Below, in pieces: positions 12,277-23,163 of a stretch of DNA of 64,000 bases. This DNA comes from Avena insularis (taxonomy: Eukaryota; Streptophyta; Magnoliopsida; Poales; Poaceae). The notes beneath the pieces are model-generated. The model was not told where the DNA came from. It did not search any database and saw only the letters and a program-made list of their open reading frames with translations. How positions within the stretch are numbered: position 1 is the first letter of the stretch; the number at the start of each line of letters is the position of its first letter. The stretch lies in assembly GCA_023614405.1 (NCBI GenBank), contig CM042688.1, forward strand, positions 376,451,331 to 376,515,330. The letters run 5' to 3'. The translations under genes were made by a program, and so were the position numbers.

Positions 12277-13080
12277 TTAAGTTAGGCATGATAGTTTGAG
12301 AAGATGCTCACATAAGAAATATGAATGGAAGTAAAAGAGAACATCAAGAAGCAAATTCAAAACACATTTAAGTCTAACCCACTTCCTATGCATAGGAATA
12401 TTGTAAATAAACAAGTCATGAAAGCACAAAGCAACAGGCATAGTAAAGTAAAACAAGTGCAACTTCAAGACTTTTAACATAAAGAGGGGAAACTTAATAT
12501 TATTGAGACACATAAAACCATGTTTCCCTCTCTCATAATAACTTTCAGTTGCATCATGAATAAAAGTAACAATATAACTATCACATAAAACATTCTTATC
12601 ATGAGCCACATGCATAAAAGAATTATTACTCTCCCTATAAGAATAGTCATTCTTATTAATCATATTGGGAGCAAATTCAACAAAATAGCTATCATTATTA
12701 TTGTCATCACCATAATCATCAAATATAGGAGGCATATTGTAATCATAATTAATTTTCTCCTCAATAGTAGGTGGACTGAAAATATCATATTCATCATTGT
12801 AATCATCAAATATTGGAGGTTTGGTATCATCGTAATCAATAGAATAGCTATCTTCCAAAGCTGGGGAACTAAAGAGATCATTTTCATAAAAACTAGCTTC
12901 CCCAAGCTTAGACTTTTCCATAGCATTAGCAATAATGGTGTCCAAAGAATTCATACTAACAACATTGCTATTAGCATGCAAATAAAGTTCCATAGGTTTT
13001 TTAATTTTCTCTTCAAACACTTCATGTCCTAACTCAAGATAAATACTATAAAGCTCTCTAATTTTTTTGTTGTTTTCCAT
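12277..13080 (-). CDS. Element B internal ORF, 267 aa, non-gag, unknown function
   Basis: This is the counterpart of the element A ORF: same start (MENNKKIRELYSIYLELGHE), same acidic central repeat (YDIFSPPTIEEKINYDYNMPP with a diverged copy before it) and same C-terminal segment ending LLKLSCLT. The two differ by substitutions and small in-frame length changes near residues 75-90, yet both are open from start to stop, unlike the gag-pol genes around them. It lies between the leader and the long non-coding internal region. It may encode an RNA- or capsid-interacting protein, but nothing in the sequence proves a function. Confidence 0.6.
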   Translation of the reverse strand: MENNKKIRELYSIYLELGHEVFEEKIKKPMELYLHANSNVVSMNSLDTIIANAMEKSKLGEASFYENDLFSSPALEDSYSIDYDDTKPPIFDDYNDEYDIFSPPTIEEKINYDYNMPPIFDDYGDDNNNDSYFVEFAPNMINKNDYSYRESNNSFMHVAHDKNVLCDSYIVTFIHDATESYYERGKHGFMCLNNIKFPLFMLKVLKLHLFYFTMPVALCFHDLFIYNIPMHRKWVRLKCVLNLLLDVLFYFHSYFLCEHLLKLSCLT

Positions 13081-13159
13081 TAAGCCTAACTAGTGAAAAC
13101 AAGAAACAAAAAGACAAAATTGCAGAATCTAAAGGAAATAACTTCGAGCACTCACACCG

Positions 13160-13343
13160 GAAAATAGGCGTTTGTCGTGGGAGGTTCTTCTTCTTTAATC
13201 CTCCGGTGTGAATACCTTTTACCTTACGTCCCCGGCAACAGCGCCAGAAAATAGGCGTTTGCCATGGGAGGTTCTTCTTCTTTAATCCTCCGGTGTGAAT
13301 ACCTTTTACCTTACCTCCCCAGCAACGGAGCCAGAAAATAGTT
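13160..13343 (-). repeat. Tandemly duplicated primer-site leader in element B
   Basis: An 87-bp unit beginning GAAAATAGGCGTTTG occurs at 13160 and 13247, and a third partial start is at 13334. Each full unit contains a primer-binding-site-like core (CCCCGGCAACAGCGCCAG and CCCCAGCAACGGAGCCAG on the plus strand). Element A keeps only one copy. The element therefore carries two potential primer sites, one next to the LTR and one 87 bp inward, both with mutations from the unmutated form in A (CCCCGGCAACGGCGCCAG). Confidence 0.8.
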
Positions 13344-14760
13344 TGATGTCTACGCACTTCTATTCTTGTAGACAGTTGTTGGGCCTCCAAGTGCATAGGT
13401 TTGTAGAACAGCAGCAAGTTTTCCCTTAAGTGGATCACCCAAGGTTTATCGAACTCAGGGAGGAAGTGGTCAAAGGTATTCCCTCTCAAGCAACCCTGCA
13501 ATCAAGATACAAGAAGTCTCTTGTGTCCCCAACACACCCAATACACTTGTCAGGTGTATAGGTGCACTAGTTCGGCGAAGAGATAGTGAAATACAAGTGG
13601 TATAGATAATTATAAGTGGTAACGGTGCTAGAAAATAGCTTGATGGCGTGGAAAAGACTAAAGTAAAACTGAAATAAAGATAGAAGCAAGCAAACATGTA
13701 ACATATCTAGTAGCAAACGGTGTTCCAGTACTTAGAAACAAGGCCTAGGGATCATACTTTCACTAGTGAACACTCTCTCATAAATATATTATTTTCATGA
13801 TACTACTCTTAACTACTCTCCAGTTGGACACTCTAATCGTTGGTAGGACTATAACAACACACCTCAAAGTAAGCCTTTCCCATCTAGAAAACCCCACACT
13901 GTCACCTTGAGCACTAGATGGTTCCAACAAACACCACAATTTCATAAAGACATCTAACTCCAAATATAACTCATAACAAGTATTTGTAATCTCTAACCTA
14001 AGTGCCACCATGGTGTGCACGCTGTCACTTTCACACACAGGGGGAGAGCAGAGATCTATTAAAGCACTTGAGTAGCAAGGTAGATCTATAGATTACAAGC
14101 TCATGATCACAATATGATTATGCATAGGGAGAGAGATGAACACATAGCTACCGGTAGAACCCTTAGCCTCGAGAGAGAACTACTCCCTCCTCATCATGGG
14201 AATCAGCAATGGTGATGGAGATGGCGGTGGAGATCGATGGAGATGGCTCCGGGGGCACTTCCCGTCCCGGCAGGGTGCCGGAACAGAGACTTTCTGTCCC
14301 TCGAATCTCCCCTTCGGTGGCGGCGGCGCAGCGGAACTTTTCGTGGCTGGAGGCTGTTCGATTTAGGGTTTTGGCCTCGGGAGGCTTCTTATAGGCCAAA
14401 GGGCAAGGTCAGTGGGCGGCCAGGGGGCCCACACCATGCCCTGGCACGGCCTTGGTGGACCCGCTCCTAGGGGTGGTGTGGCCACCCTGTGGCCCCCCTC
14501 CGGCTCTCCTTCTGGCTCCGTGAGTCTTCCGGGAAAATAGTAACTTTGGCTTTTGTCCCGTCCAATTCCGAGAATATTCATTTTCTGACTTCCTGGAACC
14601 AAAAACAGCAGAAAACAGGCAACTGGCAGTATGGCATCTTGTTAATAGGTTAGTGCAAGAAATGATATGAAAAGTACTCCAAAGTGTGGACAAAACATAA
14701 GAAAGTAGATAAAACCAAGCATGGAACATCAAAAATTATAGATACATTTGCAATGTATCA
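13344..14760 (-). repeat. 5' LTR of element B (1417 bp)
   Basis: This is the same sequence as 8108-9525 apart from scattered substitutions, such as a T/C difference in the ACTTGTYAGGTG stretch. It is followed on the minus strand by a mutated primer site (TGGCTCCGTTGCTGGGG). The right end abuts the GCCAC target duplication. Confidence 0.92.
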
Positions 14761-14859
14761 GCCACCGCAATGTAGCGACCTGTCCTATTCGAGGAGGGTC
14801 TTGGTGATGGCCATGTTGAGGGAGGGAGTTCGCATTACCTGCCGCCCCTATGAATCAAT

Positions 14860-15231
14860 TTACGGGATGCCCTTTGCTAGTTTGGATCCGTCATATCCGA
14901 ACATGCGATGAATGTCGGGGTCTTCGACAACATGAGCCGGTGCCTTCTTTCCTTTGTGCTTTAATAGCAATTTCTTGTACCCAGCCTCCATTGCTCTTGC
15001 CTCCTTGATGGATTGCTGCACCCTGGTCATGTCCTTGTCTAGCTGAGCGCCCTGTTCTGCAATGCACTTGGCCTCCACGAGGATTTTTGCACGCTTCTCA
15101 TCAAGATCCCTAACTCTCCAGATATGGGAGACGGTAATGGGCTCGATGAGGAGTGCACCGTATATCACCTTGTCATCGAGAGTAACCAATGGGTTGCCAG
15201 CTGCAGACATTGATGGTGGCGGTGGTGGCAA
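14860..15231 (-). pseudogene. H1 helical linker region between gag-like modules
   Basis: An open stretch of about 123 codons on the minus strand starts MPPPPPSMSAAG. It contains a long charged, probably coiled-coil segment (DLDEKRAKILVEAKCIAEQ ... TRVQQSIKEARAMEAGY) and a basic KHKGKKAP patch. Proline-rich starts followed by coiled coil are common at the N-terminus of the main gag ORF in plant Gypsy elements, so I read it as the start of the second gag ORF, whose continuation lies beyond element B at 8107-7113. No catalytic motif is present. Reading frames upstream (15440-15232) are out of phase, which suggests decay. The role is inferred from position and composition. Confidence 0.5.
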
Positions 15232-15464
15232 ATTTGTTTCCTTTGCAGTACTAGGGCCTGTGGTAAGTTCCTACACCTGCTGCGGGAGGATAGCCGAGGG
15301 GGCATAGCGGCTTTCTTTGACGTTGCCGCTCTGGTAACCGTAGGTGTGGGCAGAGCTTGCTCAGGTTCCGGTTCCTGTCCATCTTCTTCTATCACACTCC
15401 CGATGGCGACTAGCACCTGGCAGGAAGTGTTGGTTTTCATGGCATGCTCCTCCTTCTCGATCTC

Positions 15465-16366
15465 CTACTCGATATCCCTCATAACAGCGTCGTATTCCTC
15501 CGAGTTAGCGTCCGAGCCGCTGCCATCCATGTTGATGTCGGCGTATAGTGTGTCAAAGACTGAGTCGGAGTTGGATTCGGTGTTGTTGACGGCAGAGGTA
15601 GAGGGTGATGGCGGCGGGCCGTTGTTGTTTCTCCCTCCGGCTTTGGGCCTAGGCATAGCCTGAGTGTTCTCCTTGGCGTCCGCATAGTCATTGACGATTG
15701 CGACCATCTCGCCAAGGGTGAGAGGGCCTCTGGCCTGCCATCTTCAGAGGGTATGCCAGTGGAGTGTTCCGAGCGTGAGCCCTTCCATGAAGTGGTAGAC
15801 AAGTTCATTATCACGGTCACTCTCTAGGGTTTCCCTTACCCTCATCCATCTGGCAAGGTATTCACGGGGAGATTCTCCTTCCCTCTGAATGCATCTGGCC
15901 AGATCAAGGATGGTGACGGCATCGACAAAGTGTGACCTTCGCATCTCTAACACTCGGGGAAGCCAAGCGGATTTGCAGGGTCCTTCCACCGTTATAACCT
16001 GCACAGGGGCGGTTAGGGTGGGCCTTGAATTTTCCTGATTTAAGCCGCCATAATCTAGAGAGAGGTACGCCTAGATTTTTTCATGAACGTGTCCTACCCG
16101 TAGGCGGCCCATGCGGGTCTTGATGAGTTTCTGACTTCCTGGGAGCTAGGATCCGAGTCAGTTTCGCTGATGAAGATGTGGATGTCCCTGATTTGGACGA
16201 CGGAGCAGCGGGTAGGGTTCCTCTTTGCCGATACCTAGAATTCATCGAGAGGGACAATCGGGATGTTACCAGAGAAAAGGATGCGCCCAATGGCTACGGT
16301 GTCGCCAATTCCCACGAAGAGCTTGGACCTCGCCCGGTGTAGAGCTCGAAGCGCATCTTGCCCCAT
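15465..16366 (-). pseudogene. H1 first gag-like module (broken)
   Basis: Read on the minus strand, it begins with an ATG at 16364-16366, 14 bases past the LTR edge. A 43-codon stretch (MGQDALRAL...) stops at 16235. A Ty3/Gypsy gag core then appears at 16004-15744; it contains ARCIQREGESPREYLARW, the short motif typical of plant Gypsy capsid regions, and VYHFMEGLT further on. An acidic, Ser/Pro-rich tail rich in Asn and Asp follows at 15707-15465. The three pieces are in different frames, so at least two frameshifts or stops separate them. The product would have been the structural capsid protein that packages element RNA. A second gag-like module lies downstream in the same element, which is unusual. 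Confidence 0.65.
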
Positions 16367-16379
16367 GGTGGGCGCCAAA

Positions 16380-16917
16380 TGTCGTGGTATTGCCGACGAG
16401 TAAGCCATGTAGGGGTCCTCATAGAGCGTGTTTAGAGATGTGGGGTAAGGCGGAGAGTTTGCGGTTACGAGGTAACACAACTTACCCAGGTTCAAGTCCC
16501 ACAACGGTGGTGGAACTCTACTCCCGCTATAAATCACTATAATGACAATACGTCGAGTTACAGAGATCGGTTCGCTGTGCGAGAGTGTTGTGTATCGTAT
16601 CTGACGTTGTGCCCTAAAGGCTCCCATAGGTCCGGCTTATAAGGGCACTAGAACCTAGGGTTACAGGGAAGGGACCTTGCCAGACAAGTTACATAGTCCT
16701 ACACTAATACTAACTAGTCTTCATGTCTTGTACTCCAAGGCTCCGAGTATGTCGGTGACTCTCACATAGCCTTCTTGTATCCGGCATGGGCCTCCCTTCT
16801 AGATCCATCTAACTAGGCCGCCTAGCAGGCCATAGGCTGTGCCACCAACTATGGGCCACCCAAGTTAGGCATATTAGAGACCTGCTATGGTGATACCCAT
16901 TTAGCATATCCCCAACA
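16380..16917 (-). repeat. 5' LTR of H1 (538 bp)
   Basis: It is bounded by TGTTGGGGATATGC (minus strand, at 16917) and ...CCACGACA (at 16380), giving the TG...CA ends of an LTR. It directly abuts the primer-binding site at 16362-16379. A TATA-like TTATAAGC on the minus strand near 16640 fits a promoter. The plus strand at 16489-16499 reads GGTTCAAGTCC, matching a pol III B-box in form; such a motif is frequent in Gypsy LTRs of grasses and need not be functional. The second LTR is outside the window, so the 538 bp length rests on the ends and on the primer site, not on an LTR pair. Confidence 0.75.
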
Positions 16918-19657
16918 TTGACATTAATACTTTATCATCACATGATAACATCTTTTTCTATGCATCGTATTTATGGCAGTAGAATGAGGTCGGTTTCCAG
17001 GAGCCTACATTGGCTTTAGATCATCCACATTGAGCTTTCTCATGGGCACTGTGCCCTGGGACACACCTTCTGCGTAAAGACTAACTAGTCCCTCCATAAC
17101 AATATGCATCACTTTAGATGGTATCTATTATTATAAATGTAACCATCGAAACACTGCTGCATCCTGTGCAACTTTTGATGTTTTATCACCTCGCTTCCTA
17201 CTTGAGACACAGGAATTTCCAATATTTTAAGGTTAAAACATTCCCTTATAACATAACCCTTTATGTTTTTAAGATATGTCATCCTTCATGGACTTGGAAA
17301 CATGTCTACAGTTCTCAATCAGACACTATGGAAAAACTTAACTCAATGTTCTGTGGTTCATGCTTAATCACTTTTCAAACGTTCCTTCTTGGATCATATA
17401 TTATGTTATGTTGTCATCATGGTTCTTCAAGATAGAACCTATGTCTCAACTAGTGGATGATGATCATCCTTTTCTTTCTTTCAACCATTGATGTTTAACT
17501 TAATGTTATTCCTAATTTGAGTGAACAAGGACCATTCCTTAATCAATTCCTATTCTGAAACTCTTTTCATAATATCTTTTAGGAATACAACATAATATCG
17601 TAATATATTTACTATTAACTTCTAATCCCTATGAATCATTATTTATCGGTACTTGCACTTTCATTCTTAATATGTCATACACACTTAAGAATCAGTCTTT
17701 AAGCTCCCACTAAAACTATATTCCCAACATATTTGAGTCCAAGACATATATTTCTCCCACTCAAAAATATGTCCCCGACATATTTGAGTCAGAGACTTAT
17801 ATTGCTCCCACTCAAAAATATGTCATTCACATATTGTTTTAGGAATACTTTCACAGCTCCCACTCAATTTGATGCAAATTGCATATCCTCTCACTATATT
17901 GAATAACTTCAAAATCATTTGATCAATTATCAAACTGAGAGATTTATTATGAGATGCCAGTACCTTACTAGTATCAAATCCACTAGACTTTCAGCACTTT
18001 TAAATCAATCCTTTTTGAATTTGTCCAATACATTATTCATGACAAATCATGCCTTTGTCATTCACCTTTTCCTTCATAACTTTGTAGTCGTTTGGAAAAT
18101 TCAAGTAACCCATTACTTGTTAAGATTCAGCAATAAATTGCTTTCTAATCTTAAGTGGATTTTGCCTCTAGGTTTCTCGTAGTTTTAGTTTACCATTACT
18201 TTCCTTCGTAGTTCGTAGGTATGCCATATTCTGGTACCATGACAAGTGATTCATAAAAGTCTCCATCTGAGATGTGGAGTACATTTTGAATCCTATTTTA
18301 TGTTGTGAAAACACAAGTGGAGAAAACACAATGATCATTATCATTGATTCTTTCTTTTATGAAGAGAGTCATTCAGGAACGCTTTCCGTTGCACTTCTCA
18401 ACTCTATAATGCATGGTTTTGAATCCTGATCGTGTTTTTCACTATCTTCCATAATCTTCATAGTCGAGAACATAAAATTTCTCGAGAAAGCACCAAAATT
18501 CAAGAAACACTAGCTTTGCCTTTCTTTTAGTTCTAGCCATGGATTTCATATTCATATTTCCAATGAATACTCTACAAGGACTTATTCACTATTGTTTTGG
18601 TGATACCGAATAACTCCAAAACTTTCACGACGCTTCATACAAGATGTGGCACCGATCTCACGAATTCAGATGGTTCACTATACACTCTAATTGAGTGTTT
18701 ACTATTTCTAACTAATGGTCTTTACACTTACACTACAATGGTTTATTCGGCGCCATCTATTCACCCACTTGATAATTAATATCACATTGCGATGCTTTGC
18801 ACTTTGACATTTCAAACGCATTGCATTTCACAACTCTCTTATGCCAATATTATAATGTCGAATTTATTTACTATTGATCAAATCGTAGTAATTAGATTCT
18901 CTTTTATATATAATACCCTTGTATGATGAAATACTTTGATCATATCAAATAGTTTCATGCTCATGTTTCCTTTGGTAAACCTCTTTACAAAATTCAAACA
19001 ATCATATAATGATAATCACCATTTTGTTGAAATATAATACATCAAATATGCATTCTCTTTCAACAATTCATCAAACACTTTGCATTCATGCAATACACAG
19101 TGTTTTAGTTATCTTGCCGAACTTGGGCATGATTCATATGTGACAAGAAATCAAATGTCTTTCACATATTATCAACATAACTTTGAATTTAAACAATGGT
19201 TTCATTCATAAATAAATATATCATTAAGTTGGGTATTTTAAAGGCATTTTCAACATTTTACAAATGTTCATGCATTATCAATTAGTTTCAACAACCAGGA
19301 TAATTCACACATAATCGAACAAGATATGAACACAAATAGAAATCATTCATAAAAGTAGAACAACTGTTTGTTACAAACTCATATGAATAACCGTCTCACG
19401 AAATGTGAGACACACTAAAGAAGTTCACAATCTATCGATTACAATAACCATCCAAAATGATAAACTAAGTGATAAATGTCGAGGGAGAGTGTCGTTGGCC
19501 ATCATCATCATGCTCGCCATCAACACGCAACGTCACCTCCTTTCCAGCAAGCAGCTCTCATGTAGAAGGATCTGTTTTCATCAAAACAAAATAAGTATAA
19601 AATACTTTAACACTGCATTATGTGTTTGCAAGATTATAATATTTATAAAACTATATA
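16918..19657 (-). other. H3 AT-rich internal DNA without recognisable pol
   Basis: No open frame of meaningful length or known motif is visible on either strand, although the position downstream of gag should hold protease and integrase. A 51-bp tandem duplication is at 17723-17773 and 17774-17824; each unit holds ACATATTTGAGTC and GCTCCCACTCAAAAATATG. Several CTCCCAC (GTGGGAG on the minus strand) polypurine-like blocks lie between 17700 and 17870. Either the element is non-autonomous or its pol is decayed beyond recognition by eye. Confidence 0.5.
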
Positions 19658-20314
19658 TCAAATATATACCTTTGTCATTGATGACCTCTCCAGCAATGGT
19701 TCAACCTTCACATTCTTGAAATGTGATACGAACTCGTGGAAATCCTGTGTTTCCGCGTCACCTCTCATGATGCAATTCCTGGCATGTGCTTGGTAGCTTG
19801 GTGGCAGCGACCACAGCACAACAACATTTGCAAAAGAGCTCGTCAACCAGTTATCCAAGAAGTATGCAAGCCTCATGTACGTATCATGCATGCACTCCAA
19901 GTGGTCGTCAAGCGAAGAGTTCTCCTCCATTTTTATGGAGAGGAAATCTCCCATCAGCTCATGCTCCCATATGCGTACTTGTTTCACGAAATGTGATCTA
20001 AGTTGTTCCATAACCGTATGAGGGTCAAGGTTACCCACGATTGGCCACAATTCATCAACCATTCAGAAGCGCATTGTCACTGATATGAAGGTAGACATCT
20101 CACGACGGTAATAGCGGTCTTCCCATTGCTCTAGGGTCTCAATACACAATGGGATGCTCCAAATCCATCTCGTCGAGTATATAGTCGACCACGTCATTCT
20201 CGCTAAGGAGAACATGGAGATGTGTAACCCACATAGGAAAGTTGGACCATCTAGTTTGAGCTTCTCTCCATCTAACAAATCATCAACAGGGAAGGTAGCA
20301 TCAGGGAGAACCAT
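19658..20314 (-). pseudogene. H3 Copia gag (UBN2-type), frameshifted
   Basis: Minus strand: it starts MVLPDATFPVDDLLDGEKLK at 20314. The correct frame is lost near 20250 and continues out of frame with a LLSENDVVDYIL-like segment. A second open part begins at 20062 and reads MVDELWPIVGNLDPHTVMEQ, FVKQVRIWEHELMGDFLSIK, DDHLECMHDTYMRLAYFLD and LWSLPPSYQAH. This is the 'WD.L...... L.....L.M.E..S...H......... L' layout of plant Copia gag (UBN2/DUF4219 type). The zinc knuckle and pol are not seen. The gag differs from the Angela-like gag of C3, so H3 combines an Angela-like LTR with another gag lineage, or is only distantly related. Confidence 0.65.
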
Positions 20315-21408
20315 TTTCTACATTTATAATAGCAAAATAAATTTAGACTATGTTTATAATTATATGAGTTAAGATAATAACTCAACTAAAAACTCCAGAA
20401 GTGTTATAGTGATTGCATGATCCCTATTCACTACATCACCCCCGATCGCACTTCCGGCGACATAGTTGCAAAGGTGGATGCCTAAATGTCGATCACATCA
20501 TTCATGCGACTCGTGCTCGATCTTTCGACCATCCGTGTACCAAGGCCATGTCTACACATGCTAGGCTCGCCAATTCAACCTTAGTGTATTCGTTGTGCAA
20601 CATGGCTTACACCCACTGTATGCGAACATAGATATGTCTGACACCCGATTTTCACGGCCTGCCTCATACCGAAGAACTTTCTTGGTGGTGCACACTAAGG
20701 GAGAACACTTTCATTGGTATTTTAATTAGGGATCATCTTATTAGGCTACCGTCGAGTATATAATACTAGCACACAATTAGACACACAAACAAGAAACATT
20801 GAATGTAAGTGTGATGGATATGGTCCTTCTCATTGTGATATTCATCCCACGCCTCCGGATTCCGGCGCCAGGATTCCGGCGCCATAGGCACCATGATACC
20901 GGTGCCTTCCGGCGTGGTAGTCCATCATCTCCATGACCTTCAACTACTACTTAGAAACTTAAAGTAAACTACTTTACCATTTCCACAACCATATCCCTTC
21001 ACAATGCCCCCTGCAAAACAAAGTTAGACGCCTCTACTTTATCTTTGCAAGTTTTACGTGGCTGATAGGTCCTTCGCACAAGAACCGTTCTTACCTATGA
21101 ACTTTCACCACAACACTGATCACGTAGTTGTCTATACTACACCCCTTACGGGGCCCTCCGTTGTAAATGGCATACCAACTAATGCGAGAGAGACAGACAC
21201 CCCCAAAGCCACTTTATACGGTACAAGCCGTATGTCAAGCATGAACTAGTCTCGCGAATGAACGCGTAAAGTCGGTTGGGGGCTGCTTCATCAAGCATTA
21301 CTGCGGTATACACAAGTACACGTGGGAGGGCAACAACTAAAAGATCAATGCCCACATGCTACATCTCGTGTGTTCTACCCGTACTAGCAATAATACACAT
21401 ATATCTAG
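20315..21408 (-). other. H3 leader between primer site and gag
   Basis: About 1.1 kb between the tRNA-Met primer site and the gag ATG. It holds no convincing protein. It includes a doubled GGATTCCGGCGCCA near 20858-20885. Such long leaders are normal for Copia elements of the Angela/BARE type. Confidence 0.5.
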
Positions 21409-21420
21409 GTCTGATACCAC

Positions 21421-23163
21421 TGTAGGGGTTCGCACATGAAAGCAATAATTTTTTTCCTACGCCTAGAAACCTAGTTGGCATGACCTATCTATTAGTAATG
21501 CAGTAACGGGAGCGGCTTTTCGTGAACTTACCCTTGAAGACCGAAAAGCGTTGTCAACGCTTGGGAGAGCGTGGTTAATGTAGATGAACCAAAGCCGACC
21601 TCAAGGTCGTGTTGAAGTCCTGGCAGCTCCTGCGGCTCCAACGACTCCTAGTGCCCCAAGTGTTGCACCTCGCAAGGAGTTACACACATCTGGTGCCTAG
21701 CGATGACTCCCGTTCCTCTGATCCAGCAGCAGTTGCGGTAGTAGAGCTCCTAGATCCGAATCCCGCAGCGCGACGGCGATCCGGACTTGGGACCATGGTC
21801 ACGGGAGAGAGAGAGAAAATCAATTGGAGGTCTCCCCAAAATAGAGGGAACCTTTTATTGATTATTGTGTATTTAATTTGTCAAAATACCTCTCTTTACA
21901 TAGGGGAAAAACCACCTGATAGCTAACTAGCTTAGCCATGTGGGACTAAACAAGGGATAGGGAGAGGGGGAGGCGTGGCCGGTTGGCCAAGGCCCTAGTG
22001 GGCCCCACGTGGCGTTCCCAAGGCCTAGCCGGCCACCCCTCTCTCTCCTCCCTTTGGTCTTTTCCCTCATGGGCCCTTTTCCCTCCGGATTTCGCCCAAT
22101 TAGGTATTTGATCCTTTTTAATTCCTTTTATTTTATTGAATAAATATAATTGAATGATTGAATCAATATTCAACATTCACTTACATATTATTCAACCCCC
22201 ATTGATGTGGAACTCATTCTCCCTCATTCCAGACATCCTCCGGACTTACCGAAACCCTTCCAGTTTTCTCCCTTCTATTTTCTTCGGTGATTCTACCGAT
22301 CCTAAAACACTCTCTGAGCATCATCAAGCCCTTAAGCGTGATACCCACGGTTCAGGAACACTCCAGACATGGTCGGGACCCTCCCACACCAATGATCAAC
22401 AGAGGGACCTAGATGGCCATGTGACCCCTATGCATTCCACGAAATCTTTCGTCGTTTGAACCATGAATGTCGTGTCATATTACTTTTGTCTCTTGATACT
22501 TGCATTGTCCAAGATCTGGTCAATGAAATCACCATGTCATGCTCAATCTCGTGACCAGCAATGATACTTTACTCGTTGTCACAAGTGATATCCTCGTGAT
22601 CAAATCACACGTTGTGCAGCTATTGGATACAACTTCTTCGAGTGGGCCATCGAGTATATTTTCCGTCACGCGGATGGATAAATCCTGCTCTTGATGCATA
22701 TTGCCTCAACTGGTCCTCCGAATACCTGAACACACCTTTATGATCACCGTTTCACCAAGTGACGTTTGATGCTATCAAAGTACCCTCGGGTAACTGTGAT
22801 TGATATGGCCTCACAGTCTAAGACATAGTACACTAAGTCTATTCTAATCATCGTAACTTGAACTTTGTGACATGATCGGGTCATGATTCTTAGGTTGCGT
22901 ATATCTTATCATCTCATTCTCATAATGAGGTGACTCCATTGTCAACTGGCATAAATGCCACATGATCAGGAAACCTTGATCATCTGTTGACCAATGAACC
23001 AGTGACTAGAGTTTCACCGGGAACTCCTGGTTGTTTATATATCACACGTGTATTGAAGTTTCCTTTCAATAAAGTTATAGCATGATATAAAAATTAATCA
23101 TAAACTTTATGAAATATGATAATAATCCTTATTACTATTTGTCTCTAGGGCATATTTCCAACA
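21421..23163 (-). repeat. 5' LTR of H3 (1743 bp)
   Basis: Plus-strand ends are TGTAGGGGTTCGC and ...CATATTTCCAACA, giving TG...CA. The length and TGTTGGAAATATGCCC start agree with Angela/BARE-type LTRs. The primer-binding site on the minus strand directly follows. AT-rich sequence at about 22110-22200 and a GC-rich tract at 21960-22090 lie within it. Without the partner LTR the limits rest on the primer site and terminal bases. Confidence 0.75.

Larger units (their letters stand above)
8108..14760 (-). mobile_element. Element B: Sabrina-like non-autonomous Gypsy element, full length
   Basis: Two complete LTRs (8108-9525 and 13344-14760) flank 3.8 kb of internal sequence. The target duplication is perfect: GCCAC at 8103-8107 and at 14761-14765. 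On the minus strand the order is 5' LTR, duplicated primer-site leader (13160-13343), a 267-codon ORF (12277-13080), non-coding DNA, polypurine tract (AAGCTTGGGGATGT at 9526-9540) and 3' LTR. The LTR pair differs by only scattered substitutions, mostly transitions, so the insertion is younger than the host H1 it interrupts. No gag-pol is encoded. Confidence 0.92.
1..16917 (-). mobile_element. H1: Gypsy LTR retrotransposon, 3' part outside window, split by elements A and B
   Basis: The element runs right to left. Its 5' LTR lies at 16380-16917, followed leftwards by a tRNA primer site (TGGCGCCCACCATGGGGC on the minus strand), two gag-like modules and an aspartic protease at the left edge of the window. 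Element A (1252-7112) and element B (8108-14760) sit inside its gag and are bounded by short target duplications, so H1 itself occupies 1-1251, 7113-8107 and 14761-16917. The order gag then protease on one strand, together with the primer site, is that of Ty3/Gypsy. Reverse transcriptase, integrase and the 3' LTR would lie to the left of position 1. The coding parts carry stops and frameshifts, so it is an old, inactive copy. Its own target duplication would start with TTGAC (16918-16922); the partner is not visible. Family name not assigned. Confidence 0.85.
16918..23163 (-). mobile_element. H3: minus-strand Copia element, 5' half, interrupted by H1
   Basis: The right end is a 1743-bp LTR (21421-23163) starting on the minus strand with TGTTGGAAATATGCCC, the start shared by Angela/BARE/WIS LTRs. 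It is followed by a tRNA-Met primer site (TGGTATCAGAC, minus strand, at about 21409-21419). Leftwards come a leader, a Copia gag (20314-19658) and AT-rich internal DNA up to the edge of H1. No second LTR is seen between 16918 and 21420. The simplest reading is that H1 inserted into H3, with the rest of H3 left of the window. The right flank AAGAG (23164-23168) would be its target duplication. Confidence 0.7.

Noticed and set aside
16235..16627. Open frame of 130 codons across the H1 LTR and leader
   Set aside because: Most of it is LTR; only the part after the primer site, from 16366, could be gag.
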